From Rhododendron vialii (taxonomy: Eukaryota > Streptophyta > Magnoliopsida > Ericales > Ericaceae), in the NCBI RefSeq assembly GCF_030253575.1, contig NC_080560.1, positions 44,056,001-44,120,000 of the forward strand: a stretch of 64,000 nucleotides of DNA, read 5' to 3'. Both the position numbers and the translations under genes were made by a program. The first letter of the stretch is position 1, and each line of letters opens with the position of its first letter. This document shows, in pieces, positions 35,226 to 47,317 of the stretch. Below the pieces are notes generated by a model that ran no database searches, was not told the origin of the DNA, and saw nothing but the letters and a program-made list of their open reading frames with translations.

Positions 35226-35357
35226 ACACGCATTTATACACATAATCACACAAATTCTCTTATGTCAAATATGAGATCCACACGTATTGAATACAAATTG
35301 GATGCGTGAATCCCATTTAATATGAGAGAATTTGTATAATTTTGCGTGCAAGTGTGT
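35226..35357. repeat. Foldback repeat upstream of CRSH
   Basis: Two imperfect inverted arms of about 55-60 bases: ACAAATTCTCTTATGTCAAAT on the left pairs with ATTTAATATGAGAGAATTTGT on the right, joined by a GATCCACACGTATTG-containing loop. It ends about 100 bases before the CRSH start codon, so it may lie in the promoter or leader. No target duplication was identified. Confidence 0.6.
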
Positions 35358-35459
35358 GGTTAGAGAGTTATTGCGGCGTGAATTCGTTTACTTTTCACCC
35401 AAAAAGTATGGTGATAATAATCTGCTGTGCTGTCCGTTTCTTCTTTCGGAATTCAGACA

Positions 35460-38400
35460 ATGGGAGATGGAGCAGCTCTATCTTCAACACTGCTACCCTC
35501 ATCTTCTTCTTCTTCTTCTTCAATTCATCACTACTCATTACTTTCCAAAACGAGGGCTTCAACAAGAAGTCATCACCATTCATCCCCATCATCATCAATC
35601 TGGTCAATTCCGCGGAGGCAGCAAGGCCGCCGTGGAATCAGCAGAATGTTGAGGGCGGCGGGGGCAACGCTGGAGCAGCCGGGAGGGAAGATGGTGGTGG
35701 AACTAGTTGGGGCATTCAATGAGCTGACTGAGAGATTAATGAACACCAACAAGGAGCTCTCCACCAGCTCTTCCCACATACTCTTCAAGTCTCTCAAGCT
35801 ATCTATCCCTATTCTCCTAACACTCCCTCCCTCTCTCGATGGCCGCTCTCCTCTCTCCAGGGCCTTATCTCTCGCTCTCCTCCTGGCTGATCTCCAGGTA
35901 TATACCCACCTCCTTATATCTGCTCTACTATTGCTGCCTCTGAAAGCCCAGTTTGGAATTGTGAAACCCAATTTTCTGTAGCTCTTTCTAAGGTATAAAA
36001 TAAACTTTTGGATACTTTTTGTTATTGCACGCATTTATGGAGAGATTTGTGGAGTAAAACGAAAGTGTAAAAATGAACATAACTTGAACTGTGGAGAGAT
36101 ATATATTTCGTTTCCCTTCACATAAGGCCATCGCACATTCACGACCCAACCAGGGCATCAATTATCCATTGGTCAAGTTTTCAGATTAGAGGTCAGGAAA
36201 AGATTTTGAATATGTCAAGTTTTCAGAATAGCGGGATAGAGGTCAGGAGAAGATTTTGAATATGTCAAGTTTTCAGAATAGCGGGATAGAGGTCAGGAGA
36301 AGATTTTGAATATGTCAAGTTTCCAGAATAGGCCAAATTAACAAATTTGTCCCTAGTATTGATTTTGTGACGGTGTCATTGAGAGTATTTCTAGCAGCTG
36401 TCTAAGTCCATATTGAACCATTAATTGGCTACAGATGGACGCAGAGGTTATTTCAGCTGGTATACTGAGAGAAGTTCTGGAAGCAGGTGCTATATCCATA
36501 CGTGAAGTAAGAAATAGGATAGGTGCTGGTACTGCTCATCTGCTACATGAGAGTTACCGTGTGAAGAGCATTCCATCAAAAGTGGATGTCTTGGATGATG
36601 ATAGTGCTGCTGCGTTAAGGAAGTTCTGCTTGACGTACTATGATGTCAGGGCTGTGGTTCTAGACCTTGCTCTCAAGCTTGACACGATGAGACATCTGGA
36701 TTACCTCCCAAGGTATCAACGACAAGTGTTATCACTGGAGGTTATGATGATACATGCTCCCCTAGCTCATGCTGTTGGGACCAACTCTTTATCACTGGAG
36801 CTGGAAGACCTTTCATTTCGACACTTGTTCCCTTATTCATACTTTTATCTTGATACTTGGTTACGAAGCCATCAAACAGGAAGTAAACCCATAATAGAAA
36901 TATACAATGACCATCTGCTTGAATCCTTGAAATCTGATCCTCTGCTGGCAGACATGGTAGATGGTATCTTAGTCAATGGTCGCTATAAAAGTCGTTATAG
37001 CACTATGAAGAAACTGTTGAAAGATGGCCGCAAGCCTGAAGATGTAAATGATATATTAGGGTTAAGAGTGATATTGAACCCAACTTCTGGGGAAAATATG
37101 TTTGATGTGGGCGAGAAAGCATGCTACATGACACGTGATATTATCCGGTCTTTGTGGAAAGAGATGCCTAACAGGTCAAAAGACTATATCGCCCAACCAA
37201 AAGCAAATGGGTACAGGAGTTTGCACATGGCAGTTGATGTCAGTGACAATGGAAGGACTAGACCACCGATGGAGATTCAAATTCGGACAACAGAGATGGA
37301 TATGTTGGCTGCTGGTGGAGTGGCATCTCATTCATTGTACAAGGGAGGTCTTTCTGATCCAGAAGAGGTAAGCCCTCCATCGGGTGATTGAGACTGAATT
37401 TTCAAATCTTAGTTTGGCAAAGATTTATGAACTTTGGTGAACTACAAGTCAATCAAACTAATCAAGTTTCAGTTATTAGTATCAGGAAAATTGATATTCA
37501 AAATACACTCACATTCCCGTTGTGAGAAGCTAAAAAGGGAAAAAGGAGGGTGAAAGATTAAAGCAACGCTTGAATGTCATCTGCATGATATTCATCATCT
37601 CAATTTTTTTACTGTCTTCTGAAACATCATAGAAGAAGAGAAATTGAGTCTTTTCACACCATGCATGAGCTAAAATTTATCTATTTGTTTTTGTTCTTTA
37701 CTTTTTTATTCCTTTCGTTTTGTGTGGGAGGGGTTTGGGCGGTCCTATGGAAAGCAGGTCTCATTTTAGGCCTGCAGTTTCTTGCCTTTGTCTTGTAAAT
37801 GAAGCCTCTTGTTTGACACTGCATTTTTAGTAGACAATAGGACTAAGATTTTGGTTATCCGGTGATAGACAATAGGACTATGATTTCGTTTATATATTTA
37901 TACTCAGGCAAAGCGGCTCAAGGCGATTATGATGGCTGCAGCCGAACTTGCAGCAGTACGTCTAAAAGATATTCCTTCAATAAATCATAAGCTTATTGAA
38001 ACGCATCGTAGAGATCGAGTATTCTGTCTTCTTGACAAGAATGGAGATGGTAAGATTAGCTTTGAAGAACTTACGGAAGTGATGGAAGAGCTTGGTGCCC
38101 AAGGTGAAGATGCCCGGGAGATGATGCAACTTCTTGATTCAAACAGTGATGGTTCTTTGAGCTCAGATGAATTTGATACGTTTCAAAAACAGGTAAATGT
38201 CTTAGCTTATTATGGGGACACTAAATTCAAAACCTAAACTCAGAAATCTTATTTGAGAATCTTGGCATTGACTGTGTTACTAAATCCAAGACCTAAGGTC
38301 AGAAGCTGTATTCCAAAATCCTTGCCACAAGTGATTCCCTTGACAATATTTCTTGTATCGCTATTATTGTTTAACCCAGAAATCTCATGTCTTGTAGCAA

Positions 38401-40014
38401 AATCTCAACTTTACGAGTATACGCTTATCCCGAGGTTCTGCAGTAATTTTGGTGGTCTTGGGCTACACTGCCCTTTGAGTTTCTGCGACGGACTAGAGAA
38501 CTTGCCCCAATTCTTTTTGTTTTTATTTTCCCTTCAAATGTTTGCTAATCCCTTTTTCTTTTTGGAACCTTTGATATCTGAAACTATAGATACCACTTCG
38601 GGTTGTTTTAATGTTACCAGAAAGTGCAAATAGCCTTGTCATTGAAACACAGATTTCATGATATGGCATTCTTTATCATGTAAATAGGCTAGTGATGTTA
38701 ATGGCATTGTGGATTACAGTTTACCTCTTCTTTCTAGCTACCATGAAAAAATTACGCTACTGATTGCAATCGTGGTATCGTATTAATGTAGGCCTGGATT
38801 TTAATTAATTTTAAGAAATGCTTAGAACTATGCTAAATTTGTCCCAAGTGGCAGGCATTAAGTGTTGCACTTTGCGTTAAATTGTTACTCTCTTCCACTT
38901 ATTATCTCCTCTTGCATGTGAATTTAACGGTTAGTCATTTTGAAATGGTTGTCTCATTCATTGGAAGTCGGTCTGCAACTTATATTCTCCCTCACATTGT
39001 CTACTGTCTCCCCTCGTGTTTTTCCAGCTATATTCTAGTTGTTTAGCGTAACAGTTTCTTCTCCGGCTTTACTGAATTTGATTTTACTGTTTAATACCAT
39101 TTTCTTCCTGTGGAAGAACGTGCATGAAGCAGAGGTATAGACAAATAGCAACGTACCGTGTATAATATTGCTGATACGAACAGATATGGAGGCATGCCAC
39201 TAAGATTTTGTACAGGGAGAAAATCCGTGTAGTGTTGGTTAACGCTCTTCGAGATTAGTTGCACGTGCCCTTCGCCGGAACCCTAGCTCTACAAAAGAAA
39301 CACCATGAGAAGCACCTCCGCCTCTTGTTGGCGAAGGCCCTCTGATGCCTAAGTATTGTGTACTGTATGAAAACACTAGCTATCAATGCATATGGCAGTA
39401 AATCACAGTTTACGTTTACTCATGGGTGTTACCACTTATTTATAGATGTGGACACACTTGTTCCCCAAGCATACTCTTTTGCCTAGGGTTCCTTTCTCGT
39501 TAGGAAACCTAGCCCATATGGAATTCTCTCCCACATGGAAACTCAAATTTTATCCCTTATTCACTCACGGGATACTCTCCTATTTACATAGTATCTTCTT
39601 CTAGAATGTTCCAGAATGTTTTCTCAGCCTTTCCACATTGGCGGTTCCCTTAGGATTTGTCCATTGTACATAGGGGTGTACATCTACCACGTGTTCGGCA
39701 ATACTACCGTGCCCCTTGTTGTGGTCCTGCCAACCAAGGCACGTGTTCGGCTATACCGTGCACCCTCGCGTGGTGCTCCTGTTCTCTGTGTTATGCACGT
39801 GCTCGGGCTGTATTCCTCTTATTTGGGAACTACCCTCCTCAGATTTAACTCTTGCTTTCTGTCATTTTCTCTGCAGGTTGTATTTATGCGCAACTTAGAG
39901 GTTAGAGATGATCAATACAAGATGGTGTTAAATGAGAAGCTTCAAATGGCTGATAGTAGTGATTTCATTGAAACATATGGAGAAGAGCTTGGAGACAGCC
40001 TTGCAGTAAGTTAA
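35460..40014 (+). CDS. CRSH: Calcium-regulated RelA/SpoT homologue (plastid ppGpp synthase)
   Basis: Family role: CRSH makes (p)ppGpp in plastids when Ca2+ binds its EF-hands. Exons are 35460-35897, 36435-37367, 37908-38192 and 39877-40014, all introns phase 0, 597 residues. Residues 1-60 are rich in S, R and H and acid-poor, a plastid transit peptide. The HD-like region around 95-300 lacks a clear HD pair, as is typical for CRSH, so hydrolase activity is unlikely. The synthetase region has GRYKSRYSTMKKL (about 328-340), DILGLRVIL (352-360) and ANGYRSLHMAV. Two EF-hand loops follow: DKNGDGKISFEE (500-511) and DSNSDGSLSSDE (534-545). The reading ends in LAVS at TAA; the same place reads GCA|GTAAGT, a strong donor, so a further exon is possible. 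Upstream neighbour uL3m is divergent. Confidence 0.93.
36189..36332 (+). repeat. 50-bp tandem repeat in CRSH intron 1
   Basis: A 50-base unit starting GAGGTCAGGA occurs at 36189, 36239 and (partial) 36289, about 2.9 copies. Copies 2 and 3 differ by single bases. It sits about 100 bases before the exon 2 acceptor region and does not change the coding frame. Confidence 0.95.
39231..39842 (-). repeat. Retroelement-like insertion in CRSH intron 3
   Basis: The sequence differs from the flanking intron: it is richer in GC and holds CACGTGTTCGGC twice (near 39689 and 39740). Read on the minus strand it contains TATAAATAAGTGG (about 39440) followed downstream by a transcribed-looking region and GGCGAAGGGCACGTGCAAC, which suggests a solitary LTR on the minus strand. 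Ends TG (39231) and CA (39842) are possible, but no matching target duplication was found. Confidence 0.35.
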
Positions 40015-41736
40015 TCATTTTGAAATACTATCGTAAAAGCTAAGTTCAGAAGTTACTGCGGTGGGGGTTACTTAAGAGTTAGAACAGCCATAAGCCCCAT
40101 GTAAATATTATACGTATTGTATATAATTTCAACTCCACCGAATGTAGAACTATGTATCTTGTGTGGTGATGATATGAGAAGTCACTCGGATTTTTACATT
40201 GATTCAACTAATTGTGTGGAAAAAGAAAGGTCAGATCTGTATAGAGAATTAGAGATTGCATTGCATGGTATTATAAATCTAGCCTTTTTTTAGAAAGTCT
40301 GTACCTTGAATATTTGAGTGAACATTGTAATAGGTTTCTAATAGTACCAGTGGTGCACCGGGATTACATTCTTGAATGATATGATCCGGTTCGTGTATTC
40401 GGGTGCCCATGTACTTTGATGCATTCTGAGGAGTTTTATATTGACATGCAAAAGGAGAATGTTGATACAGGCTAATTTTCTCATATCAACTTCGTGAACG
40501 TAATAGTTTTGGTTTATTGATATTCAGTTAGGACGACTTCTTGTTTTCCTTTACAAGTCCATAAAGGTTCCTTTAGATATGAAGGTTGAAATGGGGAAAA
40601 GGCCCTTGCGATCATTTCTGAAAGAGGTGCGATCATTTCTGAGAGAGGAAACGCAGTCCAAGAAATAAAATTGCCAAACATAGCCTCTCCCCCATCTCAG
40701 CTCCCATGGCTTGGACCTGAAATAATCTCCCTCAAGAAATCTTATGAAGGGATGTATACCATTTATTCACCCAAACAATAAGGACTGATACATATTCATT
40801 CTCTATCAGTTCAATCTCACTCTGGTTTTTAAATGCCTGCACTTTTAACACCGGAGAAAAAAAAACTGCCGGCACTTTTACGTCATCTTTCAGCTCATTA
40901 ACTAAGCTATCCAGGATGAGCAAATTTTTTTTTATCACTGAGGTAGCTGGGATTGGATTATTCACGTAGGACTTGTGGTGTTGCACGTCCTCCCTCCAAC
41001 TTTAGTTCAAGCTGCTCTGGATTTATTTTTTTAGTTTGTCCCCTTTTCTTTACCACTTCTCTATTTCCAGTTTCTTTGGTTGCCTTGGAACTTGCTATAA
41101 CACTTCAGTCACTAACCCTTGGTTCAGATACCAATTTAATCATATCGTCTTTTACTCACGATGATTCAAGTTGAAATAGCACAAACCCTTGGGAAAGTTG
41201 AACGGATACCAGATTCCTTCTTATAAGTGCATTGCTATGAACAATTGTGGTATATATGGAAATGCTTTCCTCACAGCAACCCTTCCACTCGTCTCTTTAC
41301 ATCCTACATCAACAAGTACTACTGCGAACATAAATATTACATTCGAAAGATTTCACTTATAGGAAAAAAGAAGCATTTGGCAAAATTGCCTTCTTTACAA
41401 TTTGAACCAACAAAAGAATGTCTTGAACTTCCTCACAAGCTTGTATGCAATTTTTTGAGCATGTCTTCCAGCTTTGGCACCCAAACATTTGATGGCTGAG
41501 GTGGACAATAGGTTATGTTGTAGCTTGACTCTAAGGCTGGGACTGTGAGGAACAAGGAATGTGTCGGCACATTTAAGAACATGTAGATATACTCCTAAGG
41601 TGCGACAAAGAATTGGAAGAAGGGTGTAAACAAGAATTCAAAGAAGATTTACAGGGACTCATTATGGTTTTAACATATTATCAATCTGTACAAGGCTCAT
41701 CCATTGGTGTTTCCAAGCTCGAGCGATTTCTGATCC
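40015..41736. other. Region between the 3' ends of CRSH and CIPK1
   Basis: The two genes are tail to tail. The stretch holds their 3' untranslated regions and AT-rich sequence. Open frames at 40953-41174 and 41227-41499 match no family that I recognise and have no start or splice context, so they are not called genes. A further CRSH exon could lie here if the donor at 40007 is used. Confidence 0.5.
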
Positions 41737-41886
41737 TCAAACTTCCATGGTCATCAGCCCTTGACTTGGTGTGACACCCAACTCACTTGATAACTTGTTG
41801 CACAACTGCACGTATCAGGAACAGGAACATATGGTTAGAAATATTCCTTCATGCCGGTGTTTAGCACCACACACACACACACACCC

Positions 41887-41950
<64 letters not shown>

Positions 41951-44900
41951 CCTGTCTATAAACTGTAGAATCTCCATATGATTTTCTTAATTCCACTACA
42001 TACAAGGATGGGCTTATCTCGAACACCTGCAACAATTATAGACAATGTGATGAATACGTGGAACAAGAATGATCCTCGGGTGAAAAGGCTACAAGACTCA
42101 AAAAACAAGTTTAAGGTTATAAATCCAGTGCAACTATTTGAATCTTTGTGCCACAAAGTACATGAAATGTATCGCAGACAGTTTGAAAAGTGAAACTTGC
42201 TTACTTCTGTTGCAACTGAAAGGCTACCCGGGCTCTTTTGACCTTTGTTCTCTTGCATGACCTTTAGCTGAAAAGATAGACGCCAGTGATAGCTGATCTC
42301 AGAAACTTAATGTATAAAAATTGTCATGGAATTTTTTTAATCCCACTAAAGACTGCATTGTTTCTGCATTATCTTTTTTACAAACAGCTTATTTCTTAAC
42401 ATTACGCATTCATATTATTGTTCCGGTGAAAAGAATGCATGGATATATGCAAACCCAGAGCTTTCAGAAGAACTAACCCCTCCCTTTTTCTTCTGGACCC
42501 GAAATCCCATCTGAGTGACAATGTCCTCAATCCTCTCGAGCAATTCTTTTAGCGAATGGTTGGATGTAAACCTGATCTTCCTTTCTGAAACATCCTAAGA
42601 AGACAAAATTTTGAATCAACTTTCCTGGAGGAAATACATGAACTTCATTCAGGGGTAATGAAAACCATACACAACGATAGTATTCAGTTTCGCACCTCTT
42701 TCTCAAAGAAGCCAGAGAGATCTAGGCACGATGACATTCCAATCAGCTGAAACGCATTGATAAGGGTAGGTGATTCTGCCTTTTGCTCTGCTTCGGTTGG
42801 CTACACCATATTCATAGAGGGTACACACGGTTAGTTCTGGCACAAAATCAGAAAAACAATACTCCTAGGCCTAACTAACAGGGATTAAAAACGAAGTGTC
42901 TCAAATGTATAAGTTCATACCTCAGCCTCATGCTTTCTCAAGGCTTCATCATCTGTTCGTACACTTTCTTCGTCATCATCAGGATTAGCAGGACTATAGT
43001 CTTTCTTGAACCAATCATGTGTTTTAATCTCAGCCATTTTTATCCGAGTAGCAGGATTGGGATCAAGAACCCTCTTTATTAGGTCTTGTGCTCCTGGGGA
43101 TAGCCACTTGGGCATTTGAGCATCTCCCTTGAAAATCTGAAATTCCATTTGACAAGATGAAAGATTGAAACGTCTGAAATTAACTGTAAGTATTACCTGA
43201 CAGATTCTTTATAACTTTTCTACCTTCTGGTATAGAACCGCAAGATTTCGATCGTCAAAGGGTAGATAGCCGGTGAGAATAACAAACAAGATGACACCAC
43301 AAGACCAAGTATCAGAGGTGGCACCATCATAACCCCGATTAGCAAGGATCTCAGGGGCAACGTAGTTGGGACTTCCACAGGTTGTATGCAGTAACCCGTC
43401 ATCCTAATTAATGTTTACACATACAGGAAAGAGTCATTTGAGTTGCCCAACTGTTGGATCTGAAAACCATAATGTGTTGCACAAGAAGAGGAAGAAGAGT
43501 GGACTTCTTTCAGCAGTAACATACCCTAAAATGTTGGGGTAATGCACTGAGGCCAAAGTCTGATATCTTTATGTTTCCTTTTGCATCAACAAGGACGTTC
43601 TCTAGCTGCATTATGCGTACATATTGCGGATGAAACATTTGAAGGAGAATGAGAAAGAAAAACAGTACAATAACAAGAAAAAATGCATGCGTTTTCTTCT
43701 CCAAAAAGACAATAAACAAAATTCGTGTTGAACTTGTTTGACAAGTAATTCAATGTCTGTGTCTAAGTACATATACGTGTCAGTCTCTGAGTTTTGAAGA
43801 AAAAATGTGGTAGAAGTATTATTGATTAACACCTTGAGATCGCGGTGGTAAACGCCTTTGTTGTGACAGTAGCTAACTCCGTCAATTAACTGTTGGAAGA
43901 CCTTCCTTGCTTGAGCCTCTGAGAGTTTGCCTTTGGAGGCCTATAATTAATTGACAAGACCAGCAGAGCAGAAGCTAAATAATGAATCACAGTTGGAAGC
44001 TCATAAATATAGGAAGAAGAAGAGGAAGAAGCAGAAAGTTGGGCTTACGATTCTGTCAAACAATTCACCACCAGTCACGTACTCTAGGACCATGTAGATC
44101 TTGGTTTTGCTTCCTAGGACCTGAAAAATACATATAATCATGGTTACAGTATGAGCTTAAGAAAATCTCCAAGATACATGAAGGAGGCCTCACATTTTAC
44201 ATTCAAATCTTTTCAGCAGAACTTATTAATTGAAAGTTGAGGAGGATGAAGAGACTCCACTGCATAAGCAGCAACTTAATTTGCATTCTAAAAAGGGTAT
44301 AAAGGCTCAAAGCTCAAGTGCATCGTAACCCAAGGGGTTTGCTTGGTGGTCAAGACTTAAGACCTATGATGCACGGACACGGATACCAACACGAACACCA
44401 ACACGGGAATTCTAAAAAAATGGGGACACGGACATTGCGGGGGACATGCCACGTATATATAATTATAGTTTGACACCCAAATTTTTTTTTAAAATTACAA
44501 TTTGGTCCCAATTTTTTTTAAAATTACAGTTTGACCCCCCAATTTTAAAAAAAATTACAGTTTGGCCCCCGCTTTGTCTCCCTAAAAAATTTATATTAAA
44601 TTATGGGACACGCCACGTGGCATGTCCCGTACGTGTCCCCAAGGTGTCCCCGCCGTGTCCGACACTGTGATACTTCGATCTCTAGAGGTGTCGGTGCCTC
44701 ATAGCTTAAGACTTAACAGTTCGAACCCTTCTATGTGCTATCAACTCTTATAATCAATCCACACCGGGCTTTGTTCTGGCTTTAAATGGGTTCTCTGTCG
44801 GTGGGATTGATCCCCTAAGGAGTGGCCCGGACACCCTTAATTATCTCAAAACAGGGAAAAAAATATTCACAAGCGTATCTTACATTGCATGGTTTCACCA

Positions 44901-47317
44901 TCATCAAAATGTCCTCGGTCACTGTCAATCTTGAAAAACAGTAGGAGTATTATTTACTAAATCTAATTTCAAGTTATTTAGGTCTAGTATTCACAAGTGT
45001 GTTAAACTTATTAGAAATAGGGGGATGAGACTGAGGTAATGGCTGATTAGCAAGGAATCGTTTAGGAGTGTAAGTAGGTGTCAATCTTATCCCAATGATA
45101 AAAAGAAGAGCATCTTAAATCGCATGATTTCACCATCATAAAAATGTCCTCGGTCACTAATAAATCTTGAAAGCACTTATTATTTAACAATAAATAAATC
45201 ATTTTCCAAGTTATTTTGGTCTGTTATTTGGCAAGTGTGTTAAACTTATTAGTAGTCGTATTCAATAGCATATTCGATATTTTCGTGTTTCTACCTTGTT
45301 TAGTTTGGGGGAAGTAATTGTATTGTATGTATGTCAATGGCTGATTAGGATTAGGAAGGAATAATTTTTGTTTTTCTTAATAGAGTGTAAAGTAGGTGTC
45401 AGTCTTATCCCACCTCCCCCAATCATAAAAAGGAGACAAAATATTAAGGGACCCCCAACCAATCAGTAGAGATGAAGCTGCGATTACCAGTTAGTATAGC
45501 AGAGCTATTCGTAGTTATTTCATTTGGGCCCGCCATGTTCTGGTCAGTGGTGACTCTTCATATTCGCAGGAGAACGTTAGTTGTTTTCATTCCCCCACAG
45601 CACCAACCATTTGGGGTCCCACCCGATATGATCTCTCTCATTCATTTTACATTACTCCTTATTAGTGCTCCTACTATTTATTTGGAGAGGTGCAAGCTGA
45701 ACTAAGTTCCCAAGGGTTCGAGCTTGAATTGAGTCCAAATATTTGAGCTCGATTAATAGATGAGAACTTGAGCACGGTGCGAGTACTAAACAAGTCTATA
45801 TAAATGAGTCGATTTTATCTTCTCAAGTTTGGTTCGTTTGCTAAACGAGCTAAAAATTCTATTTAAACCCGACTCATTTACTCCTCAAGAGTGGAGCCAA
45901 GCTTTGAATTGATCCCAAACAGCTCAATTCGCTGGTAGCTCTAACTACCGCATTGCGTTTGGATTGACATAGGCGGGGCTTAATTAGATTAGTTGCGGTG
46001 GGAATATAGTACTCTCCTTTGAAAAATAAATCATAATCTGACATGTGCCAGATCCTATTCCCACCTCATACTGCAAGTCCTTTAAGGAAAAGAATTAAGA
46101 AAATTAAGGGAATGGGTCCTTTCACTCCAATCCCCAAAAATACTGCTCAGAATACAAAAGATCCCTACTTCAATGCCACGAAATCAGCTGAGATCCCAAC
46201 TGTAGAGTAAAAGAACAACAGCGAACAAAATCCTCTTTTTATTGGCATTTTTGTTTTTTACAAGTAAATTTTCCGGGATGCATAACAAGAAATATGTTCA
46301 AATGTGTTGGTTTCTTTGTTGCTTAACTTGCTTCCCAGGGGGTGATCTTGTACCTAGTTTTGGTGTTTCAATAAATTTACCTTACAAAAAAACAAAGAAA
46401 TATGTTCAATTATTTGCTATTAAACACTAAATTGAAACGCACCTCGTGTAATCTGACGACGTTTGGATGTTTGAGGAGCTTCAAGGTGCCAATCTCCCTC
46501 TTTATCTGCAATTTTCAGTGCCATGAAGGAAAAAAAAACACACCGTCAATCCCATACTTTTTTTCCTCTCGATTTGTTTTTTCGGGTGGGGGTAGAGAAA
46601 GGATGATCAACACTTTATTTTTATTTATTTTTGGTGATCCCCCTTTTGGAAGGGTAATAAAATAAAAGTGAAACGTCTTTGATTAAGAAGGATGATTGCC
46701 ACTTTTCGACAAATCTCATCTGGTACTCTTTAATACTCCATATTACTGTATATTGTACAACCTGCCTCTCCATTATTAGTAATAAAGTAATCTTCATGAT
46801 TCAAAAACAGGATGGGAGTGGAATAAGACAACTGGATGGATATATAGAACACATTAATCAACTAAGAAAGAAACCCAATTGAGGATCACACCCCCTGCCC
46901 AGTTGGCACCTTGCGTAGAAGAAGCCGATTTAAAAAAAAAAGTTGGATAAAATAAACTGTAATGGGGATTTCATTACTCTGAAATTCAAGCACAATAGCG
47001 AACTCTCGTTGGAAAAATGAAAAATGAAAGAAAAGAAAGGTCTGAGGAGGGAGGGAGGGAGGAAGGAGACCTACCTGATCGGTGATGTTGAGGTGAGTGA
47101 TAGTGGTCTTCTCCAAGATTTTGAGAGCGAATGACTGTCCGGAATCGATGTTCTTAGCGTACTTCACTTTTCCGAAATTGCCTTCCCCAAGTGTCCTCCC
47201 GATCTCATACTTCCCCAATCGCATTCCCTTATCACTACTGCTGCTACTACTATTAATTACTCCTATATTCTTCCTTTTCTCAATCTCCTTCTCCTCCCCA
47301 GAAAACCACCCCACCAT
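41737..47317 (-). CDS. CIPK1: CBL-interacting protein kinase, CIPK1 type
   Basis: Family role: a Ser/Thr kinase (SnRK3) activated by Ca2+-bound CBL proteins, acting in stress and ion signalling at membranes. Twelve phase-0 exons (minus): 47075-47317, 46443-46505, 44049-44120, 43833-43940, 43525-43605, 43224-43403, 42921-43136, 42696-42800, 42478-42594, 42205-42267, 41952-42026, 41737-41805; 463 residues. The P-loop is GEGNFGKV (44-51), with ATP lysine K66, HRDLK (158-162), DFG (178-180) and APE (about 205-207). NAF, which binds CBL, is at 336-338 in [12 protein letters not shown]. The phosphatase-interaction region starts with [10 protein letters not shown] in exon 9. The C-terminal [10 protein letters not shown] is typical. 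Many introns place it in the intron-rich CIPK clade. Residues 5-30 form an unusual E/K then serine-rich leader. The member assignment (CIPK1) rests on remembered similarity and synteny. Confidence 0.93.
41889..41947. repeat. (GA)n microsatellite at a CIPK1 splice donor
   Basis: A 59-bp GA run (CT on the coding strand), preceded by a short (CA)n at 41866-41882. On the coding strand the exon 11 donor CAG|GTTCCT is followed almost at once by the CT run, so intron 11 starts with it. Confidence 0.98.
44369..44673. repeat. Interspersed repeat in CIPK1 intron 2
   Basis: Starts with CACGGACACGG-type words, ends with GTGTCCCCGCCGTGTCC, and holds three imperfect copies of AAATTACAGTTTGGCCCC spaced about 30-40 bases apart. 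ACACGGACACGG ends of this kind are common in dispersed plant repeats. The family is not assigned. Intron 2 (44121-46442) is otherwise AT-rich without coding sequence. Confidence 0.5.

Larger units (their letters stand above)
33349..35459. other. Shared 2.1-kb upstream region of uL3m and CRSH
   Basis: The two genes diverge from this region. 33349-33500 is probably the uL3m 5' leader (GA-rich on the plus strand, with GAGAGAGAAAGG). It contains a Harbinger-type MITE (34217-34455) and a foldback just upstream of CRSH (35226-35357). No coding frame was recognised in between. Confidence 0.6.

Noticed and set aside
35342-35722. Plus-strand frames overlapping CRSH exon 1 in other phases
   Set aside because: Shadows of the serine-rich transit peptide region; the CRSH frame continues across splice sites and the others do not.
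40953-41499. Two small plus-strand frames between CRSH and CIPK1
   Set aside because: No family similarity recognised, no start or splice context, probably chance frames in AT-rich sequence.
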